Of a stretch of 64,000 nt of DNA, positions 9,235-18,513 are shown piece by piece (position 1 is the stretch's first letter; each line of letters begins with the position of its first letter). Both the position numbers and the translations under genes were made by a program. The notes below the pieces were generated by a model that worked only from the letters and a program-made list of their open reading frames with translations, did not search any database and had not been told where the DNA came from. Origin of the DNA: Sphingomonas sp. 3P27F8. GTDB lineage: Bacteria; Pseudomonadota; Alphaproteobacteria; Sphingomonadales; Sphingomonadaceae. The stretch spans positions 62,001 to 126,000 of the forward strand of contig NZ_SCNL01000008.1 of the NCBI RefSeq assembly GCF_005502745.1, given 5' to 3'.

Positions 9235-10400
9235 AATCCCTCCGGCATTTTCGCCGGGCCGATCACCCGTTCATACTCCCTGATCGCGAACCGATCGGTC
9301 ATCCCGGCGATATAATCGGCGATGTGACGACTGAGCGCAGGCTCCCCCGCTGGCAGGTCCGCGCGCCATTCTTCCGGCAGCAGCGCGGGCTTCTCGTGGA
9401 ACGTCGCGAACAACCCCGCAACCACGTCTCGCGCCGCCGCCGCCGCCTCCAGCTGACGCTCGTGGTGATAGAGGTTCGCGTACATGAACCGCTTCAGATC
9501 ACGTTCCTCCACGCGCATCGCATCCGAAAAGGCCACTAGCGCCCGTCCGGCCGCGCGCACGTCCGTCACATCGCGCACGCCAGCCTCGGCGATCCGGCGG
9601 CGTGTCTCACCGATCAGATCGAGCACCATCGTCCCGATCTGTTGCCGCACCAGCTCGCGCGACAGGCGACGATCCGAGATATCCGGGAACCGCGTGCGGG
9701 CCGCCGCCCATCCGCGCGCGACGAGCGGCACCTCCTGCAACTGCTCGGGCGTCAACAGCCCCGCCCGCAGGCCATCGTCGATATCGTGATTATCGTAGGC
9801 GATATCGTCCGCGATCGCCGCGATCTGCGCCTCCAGACTTGGCCAGGTTTCAAGTTCCAGCAGCGCGTCCGCATCCGCTTCCGCCAGTGCCCAGCCGGGA
9901 TGACGAACCGGGCCGTTGTGCTTGGCCAGTCCCTCCAGCGTTTCCCAGGTCAGGTTAAGGCCGTCGAAGCGCGGATAGGAGCGTTCGATCCGCATCAGCG
10001 TGCGCAGCGCGTGGCCATTGTGATCGAATCCGCCCGCCGCGATCGTCGCCGCCTTCAGCGCGTCCTCCCCCGCGTGGCCAAAGGGTGGGTGGCCTATGTC
10101 GTGCGCAAGGCACACCGCCTCGGTAAGGTCTTCATTCAGGCCCATCGCCCGCGCGATCGTCCGCCCGATCTGCGCGACCTCCAGGCTATGCGTCAGCCGG
10201 ACGCGGAAATGATCGCCATCGGGTGCGATGAAAACCTGCGTCTTGTGGCGCAACCGGCGAAAGGCGATCGAGTGCACGATACGGTCGCGATCGCGCTGAT
10301 AGTCGTCCCGTGGCCCGCGTGGCGCGCCGGTTCCCTCCTGATGCAGCCGGCCGCGTCCCGCCGCAGGATCGGACGCCCACGGCGCGAGCGCTGCGCTCAC
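9231..10400 (-). CDS. dgt: Deoxyguanosinetriphosphate triphosphohydrolase-like protein
   Basis: An HD-superfamily dNTP triphosphohydrolase, a family that hydrolyses dNTPs to nucleoside and triphosphate and affects dNTP pools. The 389-residue length fits the shorter Dgt-like type 2 clade. The metal-binding residues appear as RLTHSLEVAQIGR (near residue 67), then AHDIGHPPFGHAGEDAL (near 98) and DDIAYDNHDIDDGL (near 190). The N-terminus is basic with HQEGTGAPRGPRDDYQRDRDRI. It begins within the last 4 nt of the upstream TPR/SPOR gene (ATGA overlap), so the two are coupled. Substrate preference cannot be read from sequence. Confidence 0.92.
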   Translation of the reverse strand: MSAALAPWASDPAAGRGRLHQEGTGAPRGPRDDYQRDRDRIVHSIAFRRLRHKTQVFIAPDGDHFRVRLTHSLEVAQIGRTIARAMGLNEDLTEAVCLAHDIGHPPFGHAGEDALKAATIAAGGFDHNGHALRTLMRIERSYPRFDGLNLTWETLEGLAKHNGPVRHPGWALAEADADALLELETWPSLEAQIAAIADDIAYDNHDIDDGLRAGLLTPEQLQEVPLVARGWAAARTRFPDISDRRLSRELVRQQIGTMVLDLIGETRRRIAEAGVRDVTDVRAAGRALVAFSDAMRVEERDLKRFMYANLYHHERQLEAAAAARDVVAGLFATFHEKPALLPEEWRADLPAGEPALSRHIADYIAGMTDRFAIREYERVIGPAKMPEGF

Positions 10401-12328
10401 TTGCCCTCGATCTTGGTCATTTTCTGGCCGGCACTACTGGTGAAGGTGAAAGCCGACACACCTTCCTTCGCGAGCTTGTTCACCATCGCGCGCGCCTCCG
10501 CCTCGGTCTTGAATGGCCCTGTGACGACGCGGTTGGTGGCCCGCAGCTTCGTTGTATAAGCGGCCTTCCCGCCGAGCGTCGCGCTTTTGCCCTTCACCGC
10601 GGACCATGCCTTGGGCAGATCGCTTTCGTTGGCGCCGCCCGCCACCTGCACCCAGATACGCGCCGGCTGTTTCTTCTCCGCCTTGCGTTCTTCGGCCGCA
10701 GCGCGGGCTTCTTCTGCTTTCTTCGCGGCGGCGAGCTTCTTCGCCTCCTCGGCCCGCTTCTGCGCGGCCGTCAGCTTCTTCGGCTTCGCGTCATCGGCGG
10801 CGGCAAGTTGCTCCTCCGCTTTTGCGGCTGCCTTGCCACGGCCGCGCCGGGAATTGACGATTGCGGCGTCTGCACCGGCGTCGACCTCCTCCGCCCTGGC
10901 GGCGTCCCGCCTGCGTCCTCGCGTCGATCTCGTCGGAGCGCTGGCGACTTCCATCCCCGCCACGTTTTTCGCCGATGCCTTCCGATCCTGCGCGGCGACT
11001 TCGACGGCCGGGGCCGGGGCCGGGGCCGCTTCACGCCGCACGCGCGGGGCAGGCGGCTCCGCCGCGGCCAGTTCTGATTCGGGCACCGAAATGCCCGCGA
11101 TGATTTTCGCGAGGATCGAATCCTCGCTCATCTTCGGCGGGACCGGCTTGGTGGACGCGACGGCGCGGGTCGGGGCTGAACGCAGCGGCGCAGCAACCGG
11201 CGGTGGCAGGGAGGCCGGGACGCTGACTGTTTCAGCGACGGGTGGCGGCTGCGGCGCCGGGGTGGCTCGCGCGATCTGCACCGGCGCGCGCGGCGGCAGC
11301 TTTTGCGTGACTTCCCGCGGAGCGGCAAAGACCACGCCGTTGCCGGGAAAGCGCGGTGGCGCCGGCAAGGTGCTTTCGGCGGTCTGTTGCGAAGCGGGAG
11401 CGGGAGTGGCTGCCGCCACGACCGGCGCAGCCGCCTTGCCGCGGCGGCGATCACGCGCCGGTTGTTTCGACGGCGCGAATGTCGGTGGCGGCGGCGCGGC
11501 CACGATACGAACGGGGGCGCTATCGTCTGGCCCCAGCGGCGGAAGCGAGGGCGCCAGCCGCGCGTCGGCGAGCCGCGCGGCGCCGGCGCGCACTTCGCCG
11601 AAATGGACCGCAAACGCCTTGTCGACCGGCGCGAGTGTCGGCAGCCGTTGGAAGAACGGCGCCAGCCCTCCGGCCATTCCCGACGGCATCATCGTGGTGG
11701 CGATCTTCTCCGCCCCCGGGACATCGCCGCCCATGGCGAGGATGAATGCGCGTGCGCGCCATGCGCCACGATCACCGCCCCGCAATAATGGATCGATCTG
11801 CTTCAGCGCTTCTTCCTGCCGCCCCGAGATCGCGAGCGATAGCGCGTAACGCCGCTGCACCTCTTCCTGCACGCCGCCCTTCAGGACCAGGCGATAATCG
11901 CGCTGCGCGCGCTCCTGCTCGCCGATCAGGTCATAGGCAAGACCGCGATCCCCCGCGAAACTGCGTGGATCAAGGCCGTAGCCCGCCGCCTGATCGAAAT
12001 AGCGCAATGCTTCTCCCGGGCGCTCCTGCTGCACCAGGATGCGCGCCATACCTGCCTTCACGCGGCCATTCATCGGGTCGATCTCATCGGCGCGCTTGAA
12101 CAGCGCCGCAGCGCCGCTGGCGTCCCCGAGCCGGAGCGAGAGCTCGCCCGCGTTGATCAAGGCACCCAGGTCTCGCGGATTCGCACCGACGGTGCGCATC
12201 GCAGCCGCAAGCTGATCGGCATCGGAGCCGCCCTGCGGCAATGGCTGAACGGTCTGCGCCGCGCCGGCGGCCGGAATCGCCGCAACCGATGCGAGCAGCA
12301 GCAGCCCAAGGGAAAACGTGCGATTCAT
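10397..12328 (-). CDS. TPR and SPOR domain envelope protein
   Basis: A 643-residue exported protein. Residues 1-24 form a signal peptide ending near AGAAQT. About residues 35-200 are tetratricopeptide-like repeats, including LGDASGAAALFKRADEID and QERPGEALRYFDQAAGYG. A long Ala/Pro/Lys-rich linker follows, and the C-terminal stretch from about 555 (ARIWVQVAGGANESDLPKAW) is a SPOR domain, a fold that binds denuded septal peptidoglycan. This suggests a periplasmic protein recruited to the division site, near but not inside the dcw cluster. It is upstream of dgt with a 4-nt overlap. The exact role is unknown. Confidence 0.85.
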   Translation of the reverse strand: MNRTFSLGLLLLASVAAIPAAGAAQTVQPLPQGGSDADQLAAAMRTVGANPRDLGALINAGELSLRLGDASGAAALFKRADEIDPMNGRVKAGMARILVQQERPGEALRYFDQAAGYGLDPRSFAGDRGLAYDLIGEQERAQRDYRLVLKGGVQEEVQRRYALSLAISGRQEEALKQIDPLLRGGDRGAWRARAFILAMGGDVPGAEKIATTMMPSGMAGGLAPFFQRLPTLAPVDKAFAVHFGEVRAGAARLADARLAPSLPPLGPDDSAPVRIVAAPPPPTFAPSKQPARDRRRGKAAAPVVAAATPAPASQQTAESTLPAPPRFPGNGVVFAAPREVTQKLPPRAPVQIARATPAPQPPPVAETVSVPASLPPPVAAPLRSAPTRAVASTKPVPPKMSEDSILAKIIAGISVPESELAAAEPPAPRVRREAAPAPAPAVEVAAQDRKASAKNVAGMEVASAPTRSTRGRRRDAARAEEVDAGADAAIVNSRRGRGKAAAKAEEQLAAADDAKPKKLTAAQKRAEEAKKLAAAKKAEEARAAAEERKAEKKQPARIWVQVAGGANESDLPKAWSAVKGKSATLGGKAAYTTKLRATNRVVTGPFKTEAEARAMVNKLAKEGVSAFTFTSSAGQKMTKIEGK

Positions 12329-12520
12329 CGCGTATGAACTATCTCTTATCGGCCGGCGGAATGCCGACCCGACTAACGAGGCATGCTCGGCAGGAACAGC
12401 TTACCCCGCCCTTCGCAATCGCCCTGCGCCGATATGGCACCACGCCGCCTCGTCTGTAACTGTCTCGCGCCGATCCGGGGTCAGGGAGCGGCGAATCCCG
12501 ATCCACCCGTCAGGCCCGAG

Positions 12521-12547
12521 TGCCGGCGCGGAAACTCCGCACCGGCA
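12521..12547 (-). terminator. Hairpin just after ftsZ
   Basis: Starting 8 nt downstream of the ftsZ stop on the minus strand, TGCCGGTGCGGA pairs with TCCGCGCCGGCA around a 3-nt loop (12 bp, one G-U wobble). There is no U-tract, so it may be a 3'-end stabiliser or a Rho-assisted end for the dcw transcript rather than a classical intrinsic terminator. Confidence 0.55.
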
Positions 12548-12554
12548 GGCTCGA

Positions 12555-14036
12555 TCACTGGTTGTTCTGGCGATGCAGGAAACGCGGGATATCAAGCGCG
12601 TCCTTTTCGCCGCCCTCGTCGCCGCGCTGTGTACCGCGCGAGGCATTCTGCATGCGCTCGAAGAGGGTGCCGCCCAGCTTCACGCGCGGCGCGGGCGCGG
12701 CTTCCTCGCCGGCTTCGGCACCGGAGGACAGCCAACGGCGGCGTCCGGCCGGCGCGGGCGCCTCGTCATCAAACACCTTGGGGGCGGCCTCCTCCGCCGG
12801 CGCAGCCGGGGATTCGGGCACGATGGTTTCGGAGCCGAGCAGCAACTCCTCCTCCGCCGGCGCCGCTGGTTCGGGCGGCGCGATCGCATCGGTCAGCTCG
12901 ATTTCCGGTTGCTGCGCGATCGGATCCGCGGCCACCTGTTCCGCCGCAGGAGCGACATCCGGAGCCGACGACGCGGCAGCAGCGGTGGGCGCGGGCGCAG
13001 GATCGGCGCGACGCGGAGCGGAGAAGCTGAACGCACGGGCAGGTTCCGCCACAGGCGCATCGGCGCGCGGCTCCGCCTCGATGCCGGTCGCCACGACGGA
13101 AACCCGGATCTTGCCCTCCAGTTCTGGATTGAAGGCAGAACCCCAGATGATGTTCGCGTCGGGATCGACCAGCTCGCGGATGTGGTTTGCCGCCTCGTCC
13201 ACTTCCAGCAGGCGCATGTCTTCGCCGCCGGTGATCGAGATGATGACCCCCTTTGCGCCCTGCATCGACACGCCGTCGAGCAGCGGGTTGGCGATCGCCT
13301 TCTGCGCAGCGACGAGCGCCCGGTCGTCGCCCTCGGCCTCGCCGGTGCCCATCATCGCCTTGCCCATTTCCTGCATCACCGAGCGAACGTCGGCGAAATC
13401 GAGGTTGATGAGGCCCGGCATCACCATCAGGTCGGTGATACCGCGCACGCCCTGCTGGAGCACCTCGTCGGCCATTTCAAAGGCCTGCTTGAAGGTGGTG
13501 TTGGCGTTGGCGATCAGGAACAGGTTCTGGTTCGGGATGACGATCAGCGTATCGACATATTTCTGCAGTTCCTCGATCCCGCTCTCCGCGGACTTGGAAC
13601 GGCGATTGCCCTCGAACGCGAACGGCTTGGTCACCACGCCCACCGTCAGGATGCCCATGTCGCGCGCCGCCTTGGCGATGACGGGCGCCGCGCCGGTGCC
13701 AGTGCCGCCACCCATGCCGGCGGCGATGAAGCACATGTGTGCGCCCTCGAGGCGCTTGGTGAGATCCTCGATCGTCTCTTCGGCGGCGGCCCGGCCGATC
13801 TCCGGCCGGCTGCCCGCGCCCAGGCCCTGCGTGATCTTCGCGCCGAGCTGGATCTTCTCCGGCGCCGTCGACTGCTTCAGCGCCTGCGCGTCGGTATTGG
13901 CGACCAGGAAGTCCACCCCCTGGACGTCGGCACGCATCATGTTCGCGATCGCGTTGCCGCCCGCGCCGCCCACGCCGATCACCGCAATGCGCGGGGTCAG
14001 CTCATCCGTTTCCGGGGTGATGAATTCGATTCCCAT
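12555..14036 (-). CDS. ftsZ: Cell division protein FtsZ
   Basis: FtsZ is the tubulin-like GTPase that forms the cytokinetic ring. Of 493 residues, about 1-320 are the GTPase core with [14 protein letters not shown] (near 21), the tubulin signature GGGTGTG at 109-115, and [21 protein letters not shown] long Ala/Pro-rich linker spans about 325-475, and the protein ends with a C-terminal conserved peptide [13 protein letters not shown] that would bind FtsA. The long linker is usual in alphaproteobacteria. It is the last gene of the dcw cluster, 106 nt after ftsA, the longest gap within the cluster, so an extra promoter there is plausible. Confidence 0.98.
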   Translation of the reverse strand: MGIEFITPETDELTPRIAVIGVGGAGGNAIANMMRADVQGVDFLVANTDAQALKQSTAPEKIQLGAKITQGLGAGSRPEIGRAAAEETIEDLTKRLEGAHMCFIAAGMGGGTGTGAAPVIAKAARDMGILTVGVVTKPFAFEGNRRSKSAESGIEELQKYVDTLIVIPNQNLFLIANANTTFKQAFEMADEVLQQGVRGITDLMVMPGLINLDFADVRSVMQEMGKAMMGTGEAEGDDRALVAAQKAIANPLLDGVSMQGAKGVIISITGGEDMRLLEVDEAANHIRELVDPDANIIWGSAFNPELEGKIRVSVVATGIEAEPRADAPVAEPARAFSFSAPRRADPAPAPTAAAASSAPDVAPAAEQVAADPIAQQPEIELTDAIAPPEPAAPAEEELLLGSETIVPESPAAPAEEAAPKVFDDEAPAPAGRRRWLSSGAEAGEEAAPAPRVKLGGTLFERMQNASRGTQRGDEGGEKDALDIPRFLHRQNNQ

Positions 14037-14142
14037 CGCCTACTTACTCCGCCTGTCCGGCTGTTCCCCTCACCGGACGTGTCGATTAACCTTCCTGCAA
14101 CATAGCGCCCGGCCACACCAGCCGAAAACCATCGTGCAGCAC

Positions 14143-15405
14143 CTAATAATTGGCCTTCACCGTCTGGAAGAGGCGCTTGAGCGCGCTGATCCCCTTTGGC
14201 CGGTAAACCTGCTGCTGCTGTTGCGGCGCCAGCCCACGCAGATCGATCGGATCGTTCGCCGCGAAAAAGGCCAGCCCCGCCAGTGCCGCGAATCCCGGCC
14301 CGGAATGCGCCTCGGGCAATCCGGTCAATCCGCGCGGTCGGCCGATGCGCACGGAACGACCCAGCACCTGCTGTGCATAATCGGCGATGCCCTTAAGCTC
14401 CGCGCCTCCGCCGGTCAGCACTACCTGGCGGTTGATCGGCCCCTCGAACTTCAGCTCCTTGAGCGCCGCCTGCACCTCGCCGACCAACTGCTCCAGCCGT
14501 GTACGGATCACCGCGATCAGCGCCGCCTTGGTTATCTGCAGGCCCTCGCCGTCCTCTTCATGCGCCGGTGTGCGGATCGTTATCATCTCGTGATTGTCGC
14601 GCGGGGAGGCGTTGGCGGAGCCGTGGAAGCATTTCATCCGCTCGGCCTGCCCCCGCGTGGTGCCGAAGGCGGAGGCGATATCGTCCGTGATGTCCGCCGA
14701 TCCGATCGGGATGGATTTCAGCCCGACCAGCATCTCGCCCGCGAACAGCGAAACATTCGTAATGCCCGCGCCGATTTCCACCAGCGCGACACCCAGATCG
14801 CGCTCCTCCTGGGACAGACATGCGAAGCCGGTGGCGACCGGCGAGGCGATGATCGACTTGACCTCCAGATGCGCCGAGCGAACGCACAGATCGAGGTTGC
14901 GCACCGGCGAGCCATCGGCCGCGATCACATGGATATGCACGCCGAGCCGGTCGGCATGGAGGCCAAGCGGCTTCTTGACGCCTTCCAGCCCGTCGATCGT
15001 GTACAGCGCCGGCTGCGCATGAAGCACCATCCGGCCCTGCGGATCGATCGATTGCCGGCCCTCCTGCAACAGGGCATCGATATCGGACTGTTCGATGCGA
15101 TGGCCGTTCAGCTCGGATTCGATGAACGCCTCGTCGGAGACGAGCCCGCCGGCGGAAAAGCCGGCCCAGACGTTCTCGATATTGATCCCCGCGATCCGCT
15201 CCGCCTGCTCGACCGCCTCGCGCACCGCCACTTCGGTCGCGGCCATGTCGGCGATATAGCCGCGTTTCACGCCTTTCGATTCGCGCTGGCCCGTGCCCAG
15301 CACGATAAGTTCGCCGCCGTCGCCTTTCTGCGCGATCATCGCCGACACCTTGGAGGTGCCGATATCCAGCGCGGTTATCAGGCCGTCAGGTGCTGCCTTC
15401 GCCAT
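14143..15405 (-). CDS. ftsA: Cell division protein FtsA
   Basis: FtsA is the actin-like ATPase that tethers FtsZ to the membrane and links it to downstream division proteins. The 420-residue product opens with LITALDIGTSKVSAMIAQ (phosphate-1 motif of the actin fold). It has the FtsA-specific SHS2/1C region near 85-160, EIGAGITNVSLF near 215, and VLTGGGAELKGIADYA near 335. The C-terminus ISALKRLFQTVKANY is the amphipathic membrane-targeting helix. It is 17 nt downstream of ftsQ and 106 nt upstream of ftsZ. Confidence 0.97.
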   Translation of the reverse strand: MAKAAPDGLITALDIGTSKVSAMIAQKGDGGELIVLGTGQRESKGVKRGYIADMAATEVAVREAVEQAERIAGINIENVWAGFSAGGLVSDEAFIESELNGHRIEQSDIDALLQEGRQSIDPQGRMVLHAQPALYTIDGLEGVKKPLGLHADRLGVHIHVIAADGSPVRNLDLCVRSAHLEVKSIIASPVATGFACLSQEERDLGVALVEIGAGITNVSLFAGEMLVGLKSIPIGSADITDDIASAFGTTRGQAERMKCFHGSANASPRDNHEMITIRTPAHEEDGEGLQITKAALIAVIRTRLEQLVGEVQAALKELKFEGPINRQVVLTGGGAELKGIADYAQQVLGRSVRIGRPRGLTGLPEAHSGPGFAALAGLAFFAANDPIDLRGLAPQQQQQVYRPKGISALKRLFQTVKANY

Positions 15406-15422
15406 ATGCCATTCCCCCTTGG

Positions 15423-16361
15423 TCAGACGTCGCCGACACGCGCGACGCGCGTTTCGGTGGTCGTGGTGGTGCCGCCATTTTCCCCCTTGTCGGCATCCGC
15501 GCGATTGCTTTCAGGCCCCGGCTTGCGCGCGACCATTTTGGTCGGATCGCGCATGTCGAAGCGTACCCATCCCTTGCCGAGCAACGGGCGGGCGCCCTCC
15601 ATCTCGGCAAATTTCACCAGCGCGCGATCGGCGCCCTCCTGCGGCAGAAGAAGCGTCTCGCCGGTGTCGAACGTCAGATCCCAGCGGCGATTGCCCACCC
15701 ACGTCGCCGCCTTCACGCGTGGGCGAAGCGCCGGGGCGGCGGCAAGCAGCCTCTGATACCCCGCCTCCTGTTGCGCCGCGCCAGGGCCGATCACCAGCGG
15801 CAGGCCGGCCGGCATGTGGCCCGCATCGATCGGATCGAGCAAGGTGCCGGTCGCGTCGATCAGCGTAAGCTGCCCTTCGTTCTGCCAGATCGCCGCCGGC
15901 TCGCGCTCAACCACGTGGATCAGCAACCGGTCGGGGAAACGCCGCGATACATAGGCATCCGCGATCCAGCCATAGGCCAGCAGCCGCTTGCGCACCGCCT
16001 GCAGATCGACCGCCAGCAACGGGCGGTCCGCCGACTGGTTTTCCAGCGCGATGGCATAGATCGTCTCGCGATCCATGCGCTTCTGCCCGGTGATGTCGAC
16101 CTGTTCCACGCGCAGCCCCGCGCGCCCGGCACCTTCGGCCACCGCGTCGCCGATCATCCCCGGCACGCCCAGCCAGCTCGCCGCCGTCACCGCGATCGCG
16201 CCGCCGATACCAAGGAAGGTCCACGTCACCACACGGCGCAACGTATCGTGGCTCACGGGCAGCTTGGCGATCAGGCGATCCCCGATCGATGCCTTGCGGC
16301 GCTTCGGCGCGCCGGGGCGGCGCGGCGGCGAGCGGCGGACGGAAACGGACTGTCGGCTCAT
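15423..16361 (-). CDS. ftsQ: Cell division protein FtsQ
   Basis: FtsQ is a bitopic inner-membrane protein that scaffolds the FtsB/FtsL complex at the septum. The 312-residue protein has a basic cytoplasmic N-terminus and one transmembrane helix (about 45-67, VVTWTFLGIGGAIAVTAASWL). A POTRA domain follows, beginning at GLRVEQVDITGQKRMDRETIYAI (about 82), and then the FtsQ domain with AYVSRRFPDRLLIHVVEREP. Its ATG overlaps the ddl stop by 4 nt. The proline-rich C-terminal tail after about residue 290 is variable in the family. Confidence 0.95.
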   Translation of the reverse strand: MSRQSVSVRRSPPRRPGAPKRRKASIGDRLIAKLPVSHDTLRRVVTWTFLGIGGAIAVTAASWLGVPGMIGDAVAEGAGRAGLRVEQVDITGQKRMDRETIYAIALENQSADRPLLAVDLQAVRKRLLAYGWIADAYVSRRFPDRLLIHVVEREPAAIWQNEGQLTLIDATGTLLDPIDAGHMPAGLPLVIGPGAAQQEAGYQRLLAAAPALRPRVKAATWVGNRRWDLTFDTGETLLLPQEGADRALVKFAEMEGARPLLGKGWVRFDMRDPTKMVARKPGPESNRADADKGENGGTTTTTETRVARVGDV

Positions 16362-17311
16362 GCGCCAGCCTCCCGCAGCGCTTCGTCGACGATCGCCTGC
16401 ACCAGCTCGGGATAGCTCATGCCGGTGTGACGCGCCTGTTCTGGAACAAGGCTGAGCGGCGTCATCCCCGGCTGGGTGTTCACCTCGAGCAGGAACAGGC
16501 CGTCGACGCCGCGCTCGTCATCCCAGCGGAAGTCCGCCCGGCTGCACCCCTTGCAGCCGAGCAGCCGGTGCGCCTGCAGCGCGATCGACATGCACGCCTC
16601 GGTGATCTCGTCGGGGATTGGCGCCGGGAAGAGATGATCGGTCATCCCCTCGGTGTATTTGGCATCGTAATCGTAGAAGCCGCTCTTGGGTCGCAGCTCG
16701 GTGACGCCCAGCGCGCGCGGGCCATCTGGGCCGCCCAGCACCGCCGTCGTAAGTTCGCGCCCCCGTACATAGGGTTCCGCGAGCAGTTCGTCGAACCGCT
16801 GCCACGGCCCCTCCACGTCGCGACCGATCGGCACGCCGTAATTGCCGTTTTCCGTGACGATCGCGATCCCCACTGACGATCCTTCGTTGACCGGCTTCAG
16901 CACGTACGGGCGCGCCAGCGGGTCGCCCGCGAACAGCTCCGCGGATCGCACGATCCGCCCGCCCGGCATCGGAATGCCGTGGGGAACGAGCTGGTTCTTG
17001 GTCAGCACCTTGTCGATCGCGATCACCGACGTCGCGAGGCCCGAATGGGTGTAGGTCAGGCCAAGCAGGTCCATCAGTCCCTGCACCGTGCCGTCCTCGC
17101 CGGGGGAGCCGTGCAGCGCGTTGAACACCACATCCGGCTTCGCGGCCGCCAGCCGCGCCGCCACGTCGCGCGCCATGTCGATCCGCGTGACGCGATGGCC
17201 GAGCGCCTCGAGCGCGTCGGCGATCCCCGCCCCCGATGAAAGCGAGACCTCGCGCTCCGCCGACCAGCCGCCCATCAGCACCGCGATGTGAAGAGGACGA
17301 CGATCAGGCAC
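16358..17311 (-). CDS. ddl: D-alanine--D-alanine ligase
   Basis: This ATP-grasp enzyme makes the D-Ala-D-Ala dipeptide for the peptidoglycan stem. The 317-residue protein shows IAVLMGGWSAEREVSLSSG at the N-terminus, FNALHGSPGEDGTVQGLMDLL near residue 62, VLKPVNEGSSVG (ATP-binding loop) near 140, and FLLEVNTQPGMTPLSLVPEQA near the C-terminus with the metal-binding Glu/Asn pair. The likely start is GTG at 17311. It overlaps ftsQ by 4 nt and follows murB by 51 nt. Confidence 0.96.
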   Translation of the reverse strand: MPDRRPLHIAVLMGGWSAEREVSLSSGAGIADALEALGHRVTRIDMARDVAARLAAAKPDVVFNALHGSPGEDGTVQGLMDLLGLTYTHSGLATSVIAIDKVLTKNQLVPHGIPMPGGRIVRSAELFAGDPLARPYVLKPVNEGSSVGIAIVTENGNYGVPIGRDVEGPWQRFDELLAEPYVRGRELTTAVLGGPDGPRALGVTELRPKSGFYDYDAKYTEGMTDHLFPAPIPDEITEACMSIALQAHRLLGCKGCSRADFRWDDERGVDGLFLLEVNTQPGMTPLSLVPEQARHTGMSYPELVQAIVDEALREAGA

Positions 17312-17362
17312 GCGCTACTCCTTGCGACACGAACGAAACCTTCGGGGCGAACCGGGCATACA

Positions 17363-18316
17363 TCACTTCGCCACCCCGATGCGCTCGATTTCCCATTCGA
17401 GCGCCACCCCGCTCGCCGCTTGCACGCGGACACGCACTTCCTCGCCCAGAGCTTCGATCTGGGCACTGGTGGCGCTGCCTAGATTGAGGAGGAAATTGGT
17501 ATGCTTCTCGCTCACCTGCGCGTCACCGATGCGCAGCCCGCGACAGCCAGCTGCGTCGATCAGCGCCCACGCCTTCTCGCCAGGCGGGTTCTTGAACGTC
17601 GATCCGCCCGTCCTGGAACGCAGCGGCTGCGAGGCCTCGCGGGAGGCGGCGATTCGATCCATCTCCGCCTGGATCGCGAGCGGATCGCCCGGTTCGCCCC
17701 GAAACGTCGCGCTGACCACGACGGCCCCGTCCGGCAGCTCGGAATGGCGATAGCTGTAGCCCAGGTCTGCGGTTGCGAGCACGCGGCGTTCACCGGAACG
17801 CAGCACCACCTCGCATTCGACCAGCACGTCGGCCGTCTCGCGACCATATGCCCCGCCGTTCATCCGCACGAAGCCGCCGACCGTGCCGGGGATCGAGCGG
17901 AGGAATTCTATTCCCGCGATCCCCGCATCGCGCGCAGTCGATGAAACCAATATGCCGCTCGCGCCCCCGCCACAACGGATCGTAGTAGCGTCGAGCCGCT
18001 CGACCTTGGCGAACGGCTTGCCCAGCCGAATGACCACCCCGGGCACGCCACCATCGCGCACGATCATGTTTGATCCCAGCCCAAGCGTCATGATCGGCAC
18101 CCAGCCGGGCAGATCCGCGACGAAGGCTGAAAGCCCCGCGACCGAAGCCGGTTCGAACAGCAGCTCCGCGGGCCCTCCGGTCTTGAACCATGTGAGCGGC
18201 GCAAGCGATGCACCCGGGCTCAGCCGCCCGTCAGGGTCGCTGACGCTGAACGAGCCGGCGGCCAGCGTCACATCGAGCGCGCCCGGTCTGCGCTCGATCA
18301 GTGGCACCGTCGTCAC
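17363..18316 (-). CDS. murB: UDP-N-acetylenolpyruvoylglucosamine reductase
   Basis: MurB is the FAD enzyme that reduces UDP-GlcNAc-enolpyruvate to UDP-MurNAc. The protein shows LTWFKTGGPAELLFEP, LGLGSNMIVRDGG, EFLRSIPGTVGGFVRMNGGAYG and, late, RTGGSTFKNP with LIDAAGCRG, matching the type II MurB pattern. Two starts are possible. GTG at 18316 overlaps the upstream small ORF's stop by 4 nt (GTGA), like most junctions in this cluster, and is preferred (317 residues). ATG at 18346 would add 10 residues and has no clear ribosome site. Confidence 0.93.
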   Translation of the reverse strand: MTTVPLIERRPGALDVTLAAGSFSVSDPDGRLSPGASLAPLTWFKTGGPAELLFEPASVAGLSAFVADLPGWVPIMTLGLGSNMIVRDGGVPGVVIRLGKPFAKVERLDATTIRCGGGASGILVSSTARDAGIAGIEFLRSIPGTVGGFVRMNGGAYGRETADVLVECEVVLRSGERRVLATADLGYSYRHSELPDGAVVVSATFRGEPGDPLAIQAEMDRIAASREASQPLRSRTGGSTFKNPPGEKAWALIDAAGCRGLRIGDAQVSEKHTNFLLNLGSATSAQIEALGEEVRVRVQAASGVALEWEIERIGVAK

Positions 18317-18513
18317 CACGGCCCCATTCCCCACAGACGCAACCATGCCTGATACGCCGCGAGATTCGCGTCCGCCGCGCGCTTTGCCGCCTGTTGCGCG
18401 TCAAGAACCGCTTTGCTCGCAGCCTGCATCTGGCTGCCCACATCGAGCACGCGTTGCTGCGCATCGAGCATCTGCTGCTGGAACTTCAGCGATTGGGAAA
18501 GCCAGTCGGTCAT
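18313..18513 (-). CDS. Small helical protein between murC and murB
   Basis: A 66-residue ORF starting ATG at 18513, overlapping the murC stop by 4 nt (ATGA), with its own stop overlapping murB. The sequence is rich in Gln and Ala with the heptad-like run [16 protein letters not shown] then [18 protein letters not shown], so it is predicted to be a long amphipathic helix or coiled coil ending in a Trp-rich tail ([10 protein letters not shown]). It has no signal peptide or membrane segment. I do not recognise the family. Its double coupling within the dcw operon strongly suggests it is translated. Confidence 0.7.
   Translation of the reverse strand: MTDWLSQSLKFQQQMLDAQQRVLDVGSQMQAASKAVLDAQQAAKRAADANLAAYQAWLRLWGMGPW

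Noticed and set aside
12520-15756. A 1078-codon open frame on plus, antisense to ftsZ, ftsA and ftsQ
   Set aside because: The opposite strand encodes three certain genes; long antisense frames are common at high GC, and the product is low-complexity with no recognisable domain.
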